This document shows positions 33,927-42,518 of a stretch of 64,000 bases of DNA, piece after piece (positions within the stretch are counted from its first letter, which is position 1; each line of letters starts with the position of its first letter). The DNA is from Natrinema amylolyticum. GTDB lineage: Archaea; Halobacteriota; Halobacteria; Halobacteriales; Natrialbaceae. The position numbers were made by a program, and so were the translations under genes. The stretch spans positions 124,001 through 188,000 of the forward strand of contig NZ_JAIWPJ010000003.1 in assembly GCF_020515625.1 (NCBI RefSeq). Reading direction: 5' to 3'. The notes beneath the pieces are model-generated. The model did no database searches and was not told where the DNA came from. It saw only the letters and a program-made list of their open reading frames with translations.

Positions 33927-36110
33927 ATGAGGGACGCGTCAGCGACCCAGCGACCGCGAACAGTGCTCTACGTGGCCGACGCGGAGACGGACGCCAGCGA
34001 CGGCGCCGGCGCTCTCGAGGCGATCGAATCCGGGCCCGAGCGGTCGGTCCACGCCGTCACGACCGTCGATCGCGTCCGTAACTGGGCTCCCGAAGCCGAC
34101 TGCGTCGTCTTCGCCGAGACGCCGACGACGGCGGCGGGCTCCTCCCTGCTCGAAGTCGTCGAGGCCTGCGGCTCGACGCCGGTGGTTCTCTTCACCGACG
34201 CGTCGTTCGCGCCGACCGCCGCGCGGTCGACCGAGGGCATCGACGGCTACGTCCGACGGAATACCGACGACGCCGTCGCGCACCTCGCGGACGAGATCGA
34301 GTGGGTCTGTCGCGGCGCGGAGAGCGCGGAAGACGCCGACCGCGCAGCGTCGACTCCCGGGCCCGCCGATCGCTTCCTCGAGTCGGTCCCCGAACTGGCG
34401 GCCCGCCGCGACCGCGATCCGCTCTTCGAGCTGCTGGTCGAGACCGCTGCCGACGCCCTCGACTGCGAGTACTGCTGGCTGTCGACGGTTCACTTCGGTG
34501 AGTTCACGCCGCGGGCGACCGCGCTGGGAGTCCCGGACGACGATCTCGAGCCGGTCTCGCGCGACGGGGTCCTCGACGAGGCCCTCCGGACGGGCGAGCC
34601 GCTTCGCGTCGACGATCTCGCGACCGACGACCGGCTGACGGCCCCTCTCGAAGGGATCACGTCGCTGTGTTGCGTTCCGATCGGCGATATCGGCATCCTC
34701 CAGGTCGCCGCCGAGGAGCCGGCGGCGTTCGACGAGCGCAACTGCGACTCGCTCGCCGCGTGGTGTCGCTCCGCCGCCGCGGTCCTCGAGCGAATCGACG
34801 CCGACGCGAGCCGGCGCACGGCTCGCGAGCAGCTGCGTCGGGAACGCGACCGACTGGAGACGGAGCGGGATCGGCTGGCGAGCGAACGCGACGACCTCGC
34901 GGCCGAGCGCGACCGCCTCGCCGACGAACGCGATCGCTTCCGGGCCCTGTTCGCGAACATCCCGGAGCCGGCGGTCCGCTACGAGATCGACGACGGGCGA
35001 CCGATCGTCCGGGACAGCAACGACACCTTCAGCGAGGTCTTCGGCACCGACCCCGAGGGGATCGTCGGCGAGCCCGTCGACGAGGACACCGTCCCGCCGG
35101 GGCTCGAGCAACGGCGAGCGACGCTTCTCGAGTCGCTCCGGGCCGGCGAGCGCCGCCAGCTCGTCAGTCGTCGGGAGACCGTCGACGGCGTCCGCGAGTT
35201 CCTGTTGACGCTGGTGCCGGTCGACGCGGGCGCGAGCGGCGATGGGGCCACCAATGACGGGACCACCGACGCCGGCGGCGAGCGGGCCGATCACAATCCC
35301 GAAGGGCTGATCGTCTACAGCGACGTGACCGAGGCCAACCGCCGCGAGCGGGAGCTGGCCGCCGCCCGAGCGCGACTCGAGACGATCGCGGAGCTGGTCG
35401 ACGAGGACGTGCGGACGCCGCTGAACGTCGCTCGGGGCTACCTCGAGCTCGCCGACGAGACCGGCGACGCCGAGCACTTCGCGGAGGTCGACGATGCACA
35501 GGAGCGGTTACGGGAACTCGTCGATCAGCTCGTCGCGATCGCCCGGCAGGACGACGTGCTCGTCGAGACCGAACCCGTCGCCATCCACGACGTCGCGCGG
35601 CGGGCCTGGGTCGCCGTCGAGACCGGCGACGCGCGGCTCGTGACTCGAGCGCCCGACGACCGCGTGCTCGAGGCGGACAAAGCGCGGCTGCGGGAGCTGT
35701 TCGAGCATCTGCTGGGAGCCGTGATCGACGAGGACAGCGGTGGCGAGTCCGGTGACGAGAGTGGCGACGAAACAACCGATACAGACTATGATACGGCCGG
35801 TATGGGCGACGAGACGGCGAGCACGGCCGACGGAACGACGGTGGTCACCGTCGGCGCGACCGAGGACGGCTTCTACGTCGCTCGACGCGACCCCAAGACC
35901 GACGCCCCGGACGCCGACAGCGAGATCGAGACGGATCCCGTCCCCGGCCAGTTGGCCGCGGCCGACGGAACCGGCTTCGGGCTCGGCACTGTCGAACGCA
36001 TCGCCGACGCCCACGGCTGGAACGTCGGCGTCGCGGAGGACGATGGTCGCATCGCCTTCGCGTTCCGCGGCGTCGACGCCGGCGACGGCAGCGCCGGCGA
36101 TGGAGACTAA
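33927..36110 (+). CDS. Histidine-kinase-like sensor without the phosphoacceptor His
   Basis: 727 residues from ATG 33927 (a TTG at 33912 is also open). Order: a receiver-like domain lacking the usual Asp cluster (1-130), a GAF domain (about 155-290), a heptad coiled coil (RDRLETERDRLASERDDLAA), a PAS domain (about 330-470), a HisKA-like helix pair and an HATPase-like end. The H-box reads DEDVRTPLNVARGYLEL: Glu493 stands where His should be. The N-box is eroded (LRELFEHLLGAVID), but the G-box GTGFGLGTVERIADAHGW remains. Probably a signalling pseudokinase or scaffold. TATA CATATAG is at 33901-33907. Confidence 0.82.
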   Translation: MRDASATQRPRTVLYVADAETDASDGAGALEAIESGPERSVHAVTTVDRVRNWAPEADCVVFAETPTTAAGSSLLEVVEACGSTPVVLFTDASFAPTAARSTEGIDGYVRRNTDDAVAHLADEIEWVCRGAESAEDADRAASTPGPADRFLESVPELAARRDRDPLFELLVETAADALDCEYCWLSTVHFGEFTPRATALGVPDDDLEPVSRDGVLDEALRTGEPLRVDDLATDDRLTAPLEGITSLCCVPIGDIGILQVAAEEPAAFDERNCDSLAAWCRSAAAVLERIDADASRRTAREQLRRERDRLETERDRLASERDDLAAERDRLADERDRFRALFANIPEPAVRYEIDDGRPIVRDSNDTFSEVFGTDPEGIVGEPVDEDTVPPGLEQRRATLLESLRAGERRQLVSRRETVDGVREFLLTLVPVDAGASGDGATNDGTTDAGGERADHNPEGLIVYSDVTEANRRERELAAARARLETIAELVDEDVRTPLNVARGYLELADETGDAEHFAEVDDAQERLRELVDQLVAIARQDDVLVETEPVAIHDVARRAWVAVETGDARLVTRAPDDRVLEADKARLRELFEHLLGAVIDEDSGGESGDESGDETTDTDYDTAGMGDETASTADGTTVVTVGATEDGFYVARRDPKTDAPDADSEIETDPVPGQLAAADGTGFGLGTVERIADAHGWNVGVAEDDGRIAFAFRGVDAGDGSAGDGD

Positions 36111-36128
36111 AAGGGAGGTGGCTGACAG

Positions 36129-37121
36129 TCAGTTGTCCGCGTCGAGCGCCAGCGACGCCAGCATCGCCTCGAGTTGCAGGCGCTCGTTCGCGCCCTCGGT
36201 GATCCGGTAGTCGACCTCGCCGAGGCGCTCGAGCAGTCGCACGGTCGCTTGCTCCGGAATGTCGAACTCCCAGGCGGAGCGGTGCAGTTGGTCGATGACG
36301 TCGCCGCCGGCGAGCCCGCGCTCGGTGAGGAGGTCCTCTAGGGCGGCGCGGGCGGCGGTGAAGTCGCCGTCGATGGCGTGTTCGACCATCGCCTCGACCT
36401 CTTCGGGGCGGGCGGTGGCGGTGATCGCGAAGACGGTCTCCTCGTCGACGGTCTCGCCCATTACGGCGGCGGCCTGGAGGGCGTTGATCGCCTTCCGCAT
36501 GTCGCCGTCGGCCGCGTAGACTAGGGCGTCGACGCCGTCGTCGGTCACCTCGATATCTTCGGTCGCGGCGATCTCTCGGACCTGCGCCTCGATGGCGTCC
36601 GCGGTGAGTTCGGTGAAGCGGAAGACCGCACACCGCGACTGGATGGGGTCGATGATCTGGCTCGAGTAGTTACACGAGAGGATGAACCGCGTGTTGTTCG
36701 AGAACTGCTCCATCGTCCGGCGCAGGGCGGACTGGGCGTCTGAGGTCAGCGCGTCGGCCTCGTCCAGAAAGATGATGCGGTGATCGTAGCCGCCGAACGA
36801 CGAACGCGCGAAGTCCTTGATCCGATCGCGGACGACGTCGATCCCGCGCTGGTCGGAGGCGTTGAGCTCGAGGAAGTTCTCGCGCCAGTCGTCGTCGTAG
36901 ACTTCGCGGGCGATGGCCTGTGCAGCGGTCGTTTTCCCGGTTCCGGCCGGCCCCGCGAACATGAGGTGGGGGAGGTCGTCCTGCTCGACGTAGTTCTCGA
37001 GCCGCGGAACGATGTCCTCGTGGCCCTTGATGTCGTCGAGCCGCTCCGGGCGGTACTTCTCGATCCAGACTTCGGTCTTGCCGGGTGTGGGCTCCGCCGC
37101 CTCGGCGTCGGCCTCGCTCAT
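36129..37121 (-). CDS. rfcS: Replication factor C small subunit
   Basis: 330 residues from ATG 37121 ([20 protein letters not shown]). Clamp-loader AAA+ motifs: [18 protein letters not shown], Walker [21 protein letters not shown], Walker [21 protein letters not shown], sensor 1 [20 protein letters not shown] with the SRC arginine finger, and [16 protein letters not shown] (sensor 2). It loads the PCNA sliding clamp. Haloarchaeal rfcS genes often carry inteins at the Walker A; none is present here. Confidence 0.95.
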   Translation of the reverse strand: MSEADAEAAEPTPGKTEVWIEKYRPERLDDIKGHEDIVPRLENYVEQDDLPHLMFAGPAGTGKTTAAQAIAREVYDDDWRENFLELNASDQRGIDVVRDRIKDFARSSFGGYDHRIIFLDEADALTSDAQSALRRTMEQFSNNTRFILSCNYSSQIIDPIQSRCAVFRFTELTADAIEAQVREIAATEDIEVTDDGVDALVYAADGDMRKAINALQAAAVMGETVDEETVFAITATARPEEVEAMVEHAIDGDFTAARAALEDLLTERGLAGGDVIDQLHRSAWEFDIPEQATVRLLERLGEVDYRITEGANERLQLEAMLASLALDADN

Positions 37122-37286
37122 ACCGGTCGAAGGCGGGGCCGCAAGATAAAACGACCGAAGGTCGGCGTCGGACCGCGCCACCGGCGGCCCATCGTCGGTG
37201 ACGAACTGGTCACGTAATCGGACGGTTTCCGGCCCTGAAACCGTGGTGACGGGTTTTACACCCTGCTCGAGGAAGGAACACTCGTA

Positions 37287-38387
37287 ATGGTTGGAAACGA
37301 CACACTATCACGACTCGGCATTGCAGTGCTGGTCGCCCTCGTCGTCGTCGGGACCGTCCCGGCGACGGTCGCCGCCCAGACCAACGGGCAGACCGGGGGG
37401 ACGGTCGTCGTCGAGGAGGGCGAGACGGTCGACAGTCTCGAGGCGTTCGGCGGGAGCGTCGTCGTCCGCGGCACCGTCACCGGCGACGTCAGCGCCGTCG
37501 GGGGCGACGTGCGGATCGAACGCACCGGCGAAGTCGGCGGCGACCTCGAGGCCGCCGGCGGGGGCGTGATCATCGCCGGGACAGTCGACGGCGACGTGGA
37601 TGTCGGCGCGGGGAGCCTCACGATCACCGAGGATGGCACCGTCGGCGACGACCTCACGGCCGGTGTCGGGAGCGCGACGATCGACGGGACGGTCGACGGG
37701 AGCGCCGAGATCGGCGCCGAGACGATTCGACTGGGGGAGAGCGCGTCGATCGCGGGCGATCTGCGGTACGACGGCGACCTCGAGGGGAACACCGACGCGG
37801 TCGCGGGCGACATCGTGGAGGACTCCTCGCTCGGCGTCGACGTCGCACCGACGATTCAGCCCTTCGCGTCGTGGCTGTTCGCGGCCTACGTGCTGGCGGT
37901 GAACCTGCTGCTCGGAGCCGCGTTGCTCGCGCTGTTCCCGCGGTTCTCCGATGGGGTCGCAGACCGCGTCGCGTCGAGCCCCCTGCGCTCCGGGGGAGTC
38001 GGACTGCTCGTGTTCGTGGGGGTTCCGATCCTCCTGATCGCGCTCGCGATCACCGTCGTCGGCATCCCGCTCTCGATGATCGGGGGCTTCGCGTTCGCCC
38101 TGTTGGTCTGGATCGGCGTCGTCTACGGTCGTTTCGCCGTCGCGGCGTGGCTCCTCTCGCTGGTCGGCCTGGACAACCGCTGGCTCGCGCTCGTCATCGG
38201 GCTGGTCGCCGGCGCCGCCCTCTCCCGGCTGCCGGTCCCGTTCGTCGGCGACGCGATCAACCTGCTCGTCCTCCTGCTCGGACTCGGCGCGCTCGCTCGC
38301 GGTCTCTACGGCCAGTGGCGCACCGCCCGAAACCGCGACCGAGAACGGCGAGTCGGAACCGGGTCCGACGAACCGACCGCGGACTGA
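37287..38387 (+). CDS. Bactofilin/polymer-forming-type membrane protein
   Basis: 366 residues. Signal peptide 1-31 ([20 protein letters not shown]). Residues 38-180 are a right-handed beta-solenoid of about 17-residue rungs ([40 protein letters not shown]), the polymer-forming or bactofilin fold. Residues 195-345 have five hydrophobic helices. An exported solenoid plus membrane part resembles what I remember of halofilin-type archaeal bactofilins, but the assignment is tentative. Role in envelope shape is possible. Confidence 0.78.
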   Translation: MVGNDTLSRLGIAVLVALVVVGTVPATVAAQTNGQTGGTVVVEEGETVDSLEAFGGSVVVRGTVTGDVSAVGGDVRIERTGEVGGDLEAAGGGVIIAGTVDGDVDVGAGSLTITEDGTVGDDLTAGVGSATIDGTVDGSAEIGAETIRLGESASIAGDLRYDGDLEGNTDAVAGDIVEDSSLGVDVAPTIQPFASWLFAAYVLAVNLLLGAALLALFPRFSDGVADRVASSPLRSGGVGLLVFVGVPILLIALAITVVGIPLSMIGGFAFALLVWIGVVYGRFAVAAWLLSLVGLDNRWLALVIGLVAGAALSRLPVPFVGDAINLLVLLLGLGALARGLYGQWRTARNRDRERRVGTGSDEPTAD

Positions 38388-38449
38388 GCGTCGGTCCCGA
38401 ACCGGCGCTCGAGCGATGCGCTCAAGGCCGCGCTCGCGTAACGCGAGGT

Positions 38450-38704
38450 ATGCACGTCACCGTCGACGTCAAGGGCGAGGACACCTACGAACTCGATCTC
38501 GAGGCGGTGGCGGGAGCCGCGGCCGACGCCGACGCGACCGGCGGACCCGTCGCCGACCCGACGCCGACGTACGCGGACCTGCTCCGCGAGGTCGAGTTGA
38601 GTCCCCACGAGGTGAGCGTCCTCGTCGACGGGCGTCCGGTTCCCGAGGATCAGCCGGTCGAGAGCGACCACGTGACGGTACTGCGGCTGATCAAGGGCGG
38701 GTGA
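38450..38704 (+). CDS. samp2: Ubiquitin-like small archaeal modifier, SAMP2-type
   Basis: 84 residues with a beta-grasp fold and the exposed C-terminal diglycine (VTVLRLIKGG). The C-terminal half TYADLLREVELSPHEVSVLV / DGRPVPEDQPVESDHVTVLR is almost the same as Haloferax SAMP2 as I recall it. Differences: an Ala/Asp/Gly-rich insertion of about 18 residues after the first strands (residues 19-38), and Thr in place of Lys58, the residue used for SAMP2 chain formation. SAMP2 is both a protein modifier and the sulfur carrier for tRNA thiolation; the E1 enzyme is not in the window. Confidence 0.88.
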   Translation: MHVTVDVKGEDTYELDLEAVAGAAADADATGGPVADPTPTYADLLREVELSPHEVSVLVDGRPVPEDQPVESDHVTVLRLIKGG

Positions 38705-38842
38705 GGTCGTCGGCTCGCGCGGCGACGTGAGTCGCGAGGACGGCTCGCTCGTAGGGGCCTCGCACCGACGGCCCGAGACTCCCTTGAACGGGTCGATCAC
38801 CTGCGATCAAGATACTTGAGTGGATTCCCCGATTGGTGTGGT

Positions 38843-40087
38843 ATGTCGGACCACATCAAGGAGAGCGATCCGGCGGTCGCCGACGCCGTCGAACGCGAAC
38901 GCGAGCGCCAGGAGTCGACGCTGGGAATGATCGCCTCGGAGAACCACGTTTCCGAAGCCGTTCTCGCCGCGCAGGGGACCGCGATGACCAACAAATACGC
39001 GGAGGGGTATCCCGGTGCGCGATACTACGGCGGCTGCGAGCACGTCGACGAGGTCGAACGGTTGGCGATCGAGCGAGCGAAGTCACTGTGGGGAGCCGAT
39101 CACGTCAACGTCCAGCCACACTCGGGAACCCAGGCGAACATGGGCGTCTACTTCGCCGCCCTCGAGCCGGGTGAGACGATCCTCTCGCTGGATCTCACCC
39201 ACGGCGGACACCTCAGCCACGGTCACCACGTTAACTTCTCCGGGCAGCTCTACGAGGTCGAGCAGTACGAAGTCGACCCGGAAACGGGGTACATCGACTA
39301 CGACGCGCTCGCCGAACGGGCTCGCGCGGTCGAGCCGGCGATGATCGTCAGCGGCTCCTCGGCGTACCCGCGCGAGTTCGACTGGGAGCGCATCGGCGAG
39401 ATCGCGGACACCGTCGACGCCGACCACCTCGCTGATATCGCCCACATCACCGGGCTTGTCGCGGCGGGCGTCCACTCGAGTCCGATCGAGCACGCCGACT
39501 TCGTCACCGGGAGCACGCACAAGACCATCCGGTCCGGCCGGGGCGGGATCATCATGTGCGACGAGACTCACGCCGACGACGTCGACAGCGCAGTCTTCCC
39601 CGGGAGTCAGGGCGGGCCGCTCATGCACAACATTGCCGGCAAGGCCGTCGGTTTCGGGGAAGCCCTCGAGCCCGAGTTCGAGGACTACGCCTCCCGGACC
39701 GTCGAAAACGCATCGGCGCTCGCGGCTGTCCTCCGCGATCGGGGACTGTCGCTGGTCTCCGGCGGTACCGACAAACACCTCGTGCTCGTCGACCTGCGGG
39801 AGTCCCATCCCGATCTCACCGGTGACGACGCCGAAGCGGCCCTCTCGGACGTCGGCATCGTCCTCAACAAGAACACCGTCCCGGGGGAGACCCGGTCACC
39901 GTTCGTCACCAGCGGGATCCGGATCGGCACGCCCGCCCTGACGACCCGCGGGTTCGGCCCCGAGGAAATCGAGACGGTCGCCCACCACATCGCCGACGTG
40001 CTCGACGCGCCCGACGACGACGCGACGCTCGAGCGAGTCTCAGAGTCGGTCGACGAGCTTTGCGAAACGTTCCCCGTGTACGAATAG
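38843..40087 (+). CDS. glyA: Serine hydroxymethyltransferase
   Basis: 414 residues from ATG 38843 (MSDHIKESDPAVADAVERER); the frame opens at 38816. SHMT motifs: LGMIASENHVSEAVLAAQGT, NKYAEGYPGARYYGGCEHVD, HSGTQANMGVYFA, HLADIAHITGLVAAG, and the PLP lysine in TGSTHKTIRSGRGGI, which forms the internal aldimine. It interconverts serine and glycine with tetrahydrofolate carrying the one-carbon unit. It flanks the betaine-degradation genes, where it could condense glycine with methylene-folate made by the dimethylglycine dehydrogenase. Confidence 0.96.
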   Translation: MSDHIKESDPAVADAVERERERQESTLGMIASENHVSEAVLAAQGTAMTNKYAEGYPGARYYGGCEHVDEVERLAIERAKSLWGADHVNVQPHSGTQANMGVYFAALEPGETILSLDLTHGGHLSHGHHVNFSGQLYEVEQYEVDPETGYIDYDALAERARAVEPAMIVSGSSAYPREFDWERIGEIADTVDADHLADIAHITGLVAAGVHSSPIEHADFVTGSTHKTIRSGRGGIIMCDETHADDVDSAVFPGSQGGPLMHNIAGKAVGFGEALEPEFEDYASRTVENASALAAVLRDRGLSLVSGGTDKHLVLVDLRESHPDLTGDDAEAALSDVGIVLNKNTVPGETRSPFVTSGIRIGTPALTTRGFGPEEIETVAHHIADVLDAPDDDATLERVSESVDELCETFPVYE

Positions 40088-40129
40088 CGCTGTCGGAGCG
40101 GCGCTTGCTCCGCTTCTAGCCGTCTCGCC

Positions 40130-40396
40130 TTACTCTTTCGTGCCCAGCACGTCGAGCCCCTCGTCCGTCACGCGGACGTAGAGGAGGGTATCGTCCGGAT
40201 CCGGATCGATCACGTCGTCGAGTTCGGGGGCACAACCCATCATTCCGACGTCGTTGAAGCCACAGGCCTCGCAGACCGCCGCATCGGACAGCGGCTCGTA
40301 CTCGCCGTCGCGTTCGGTGGCCGGGAGGTAGCCCGTGTCCTCGATCTCTTCGCCGCACTCCGCACAGTACAGCGTCGGTGTCGAGACGAGTTCCAT
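40130..40396 (-). CDS. Small zinc-ribbon protein
   Basis: 88 residues with two CxxC pairs (LYCAECGEEIEDTG and AVCEACGFNDVG) forming one zinc ribbon, then an acidic loop and a beta-hairpin (DDTLLYVRVTDEGLDVLGTK). No other motif. It converges with glyA, 42 bases between stops. A 7-bp hairpin (40440-40446 with 40459-40465) lies in its upstream region, which is 237 bases long and otherwise featureless. Function unknown. Confidence 0.68.
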   Translation of the reverse strand: MELVSTPTLYCAECGEEIEDTGYLPATERDGEYEPLSDAAVCEACGFNDVGMMGCAPELDDVIDPDPDDTLLYVRVTDEGLDVLGTKE

Positions 40397-40633
40397 ACGC
40401 TGACTCTAGCGGACCGACCACATAGCATTGCGTGATGAGAACCGTCTCCGAACTGCCCGACGGTTTCATCGTTCGGACCAGTGACTGAATCGAGTCGCCG
40501 AGACGGTGTCCCAGCAGAGTCCATAACCGTTGACTCGAGCCGTCCAGCCACTCAGGCGGACTTCTGTAAGTCAGTTCCGGCGCATTCGCGACCCGCCACG
40601 CGAGTGCGCCGGTAAACAGTACAGTAGACCGTC

Positions 40634-42259
40634 TCAGTCGTCGTCGGAGGTGGCCGGCCCGGTCGGGGTGGTGGAACGATCCTCTTCGCGTAAGAACACC
40701 GCCCGACGGCTGCCGAAGACCCAGATCATGACGCCGACGGCGAGTAACGTGATGATCGCGAAGGGGCCGCCGGCGATGATCGCGGCCTGTTGGAGCGCCG
40801 AGGTGCCGCCGGCGACCATCAACAGCGAGGCCAGTGCGCCCATGAGGCCGCCCCAGATGACGCGGTTGATCGTCGACGGCTTCTGCTTGCCGCCGGTGGT
40901 GAGCATCCCCAGCGCGAGCGTCGAGGAGTCCGCCGACGTGACGAAGAACGTCGTCACCAGCACCAGGAAGAGCACGGTGAGCAACTCGCCGGCCGGCAGC
41001 GCCTCGAACAGCGGGTAGCCGGCGACGGCCTCGTTGAACCCCCAGGCCTCGAGCGTGCCGAGGATGTCGGCCTGGCCGTTCGACTGCATGAAGATGGACG
41101 TCCCGCCCATCGTCGCGAACCAGGGGATCGTGATGGCCGTGGACGCGACGACGCCGGTCGCGGCGACCTGTCGAACGGTCCGGCCGCGAGAAATGCGGGC
41201 GATGAACAGCCCGACGAACGGCGCCCAGGAGAACCACCACGCCCAGTAGAAGACGGTCCAGGCGCCGACGAAGCCGGAGTCGGCACCCTGTCCGCCGGTT
41301 TCACTCGCTCCCATGAAGAGGCTCATCGAGACGAACTCGTTGATGTATGCTCCCAGCGCCTGGGTCCCGACGGTCATGATGTACACCGTCGGCCCGAGGA
41401 TGAACGCCGCGGCCGTCAGGACGACGAACAGCGCCATGTTGAAGTAGGAGATGCGGCGGATACCGCGCTCGACGCCGAGTGCGACCGAGATCGTAAACGC
41501 CACGGTCAGTCCAGTGATCACGAGGATGGTCCCCGCGTCGCCGAACTCGACGCCGCCAGCGTACTCGAGGCCGACGAGGAACTGGTTCCCGACGAGACCG
41601 AGCGTCGTCGCGATGCCACCGATGGTCGCGAAGACGGCGAGGATGTCCACGAGCTTCGCCCAGGGACTGTCGAGATTGTCGAACCCGATGATGGGGCCGA
41701 TGATCGTCGAGATCCGCATCGGTGCGTCCCTGCGGTAGGCGAAGTAGGCGATCGGAATTGCTACGATCACGTACGCCGACCACGCCGAGAGCCCCCAGTG
41801 GAAGAACGTGTACTGGAGCGCGCTGACGGCGGCACCCGTCGACTCCGCTTCGACCCCGGAGAAGGGCGAGGGAGTCGAGTAGTGGAAGATCGCCTCCGCC
41901 GGGCCCCAGAAGACGATCCCGGCTGCGATCCCCGCGGAGTACAGCATCGCGAAGTACGCGAGGAAGCTGAACTCGGGATCCTCGTCTTCCTCCCCCAGCT
42001 TGATGTTGCCCCACGGGCCGAAGATGAGGTACAGTACGAACGCCACGAGGGCGAACATCGAGACGAGATACGCCCAGCCGAAACTCGTCCACAGGAACTC
42101 GTTGGTTCCCTCCATGATATCGAGCGTCTGGCTCTCGCGGAAGAGAAACGCTGCGACGACCAGGACGGCGACGACGAACCCGATCCCGAAGACGGTGGGA
42201 TCGAGTTCGTCGAGGAACGTTTGGACCGCGCCGTCCGCCTCTCGTTCGCGGTCACTCAT
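40634..42259 (-). CDS. BCCT-family transporter (betaine/carnitine/choline type)
   Basis: 541 residues, twelve helices. BCCT signatures: FGPWGNIKLGEEDEDPEFSF, YSAGIAAGIVFWGPAEAIFH, FHWGLSAWSAYVIVAIPIAY and the Trp-rich substrate segment TVFYWAWWFSWAPFVGLFIA. GMGxG-like YSAGIAAGI and FVTSADSSTLALGMLTTG are also typical. These carriers import glycine betaine or related quaternary amines with Na+ or H+. It lies downstream of serine/threonine ammonia-lyase and dimethylglycine dehydrogenase, pointing to uptake for catabolism as well as osmoprotection. Its ATG overlaps a 45-codon upstream ORF by eight bases. Confidence 0.93.
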   Translation of the reverse strand: MSDREREADGAVQTFLDELDPTVFGIGFVVAVLVVAAFLFRESQTLDIMEGTNEFLWTSFGWAYLVSMFALVAFVLYLIFGPWGNIKLGEEDEDPEFSFLAYFAMLYSAGIAAGIVFWGPAEAIFHYSTPSPFSGVEAESTGAAVSALQYTFFHWGLSAWSAYVIVAIPIAYFAYRRDAPMRISTIIGPIIGFDNLDSPWAKLVDILAVFATIGGIATTLGLVGNQFLVGLEYAGGVEFGDAGTILVITGLTVAFTISVALGVERGIRRISYFNMALFVVLTAAAFILGPTVYIMTVGTQALGAYINEFVSMSLFMGASETGGQGADSGFVGAWTVFYWAWWFSWAPFVGLFIARISRGRTVRQVAATGVVASTAITIPWFATMGGTSIFMQSNGQADILGTLEAWGFNEAVAGYPLFEALPAGELLTVLFLVLVTTFFVTSADSSTLALGMLTTGGKQKPSTINRVIWGGLMGALASLLMVAGGTSALQQAAIIAGGPFAIITLLAVGVMIWVFGSRRAVFLREEDRSTTPTGPATSDDD

Positions 42260-42389
42260 CGCGGATCACACGCCACTGGCGTCCGGTAACTCGCTCTCTC
42301 GAACGGTTCATCTCGAGTTCGGTTACGGGCGACTCGACGAACGCACCCTCGTTCCGCACCGGCACGGGGTTTGTGCCATTGTGAGCCAT
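42252..42389 (-). CDS. Small ORF overlapping the BCCT start
   Basis: 45 codons: MAHNGTNPVPVRNEGAFVES ... GRQWRVIRDE. The stop lies inside the BCCT start (ATGAGTGA overlap), as in translationally coupled genes. A TATA-like TTATGC near 42413-42418 is 27 bases upstream, allowing a leaderless mRNA. No known family. Could be a coupling leader peptide controlling transporter synthesis; translation not proven. Confidence 0.4.
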   Translation of the reverse strand: MAHNGTNPVPVRNEGAFVESPVTELEMNRSRERVTGRQWRVIRDE

Positions 42390-42451
42390 GATCTCATACA
42401 CCGTGGGGAAGCATAACAAGTACCTCAATCAAGATTTATCTTAATAACCGG

Positions 42452-42465
42452 CGTTACTTTTATAC
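42452..42465 (-). promoter_or_regulatory. Strong TATA box upstream of the BCCT gene
   Basis: GGTATAAAAGTAAC on the minus strand, the best TATA match in this gap, with further A/T-rich sequence (42431-42447) downstream. Initiation there would give the transporter mRNA a leader of about 175 bases including the small ORF. Confidence 0.5.
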
Positions 42466-42518
42466 CACCGACCGAATCGATTCGCGAGCAGGGTGGGGAT
42501 AGTCCGGGGCGGAGATAG

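Noticed and set aside
36129-37121. Intein in rfcS
   Set aside because: Walker A and all motifs are contiguous; no insertion.
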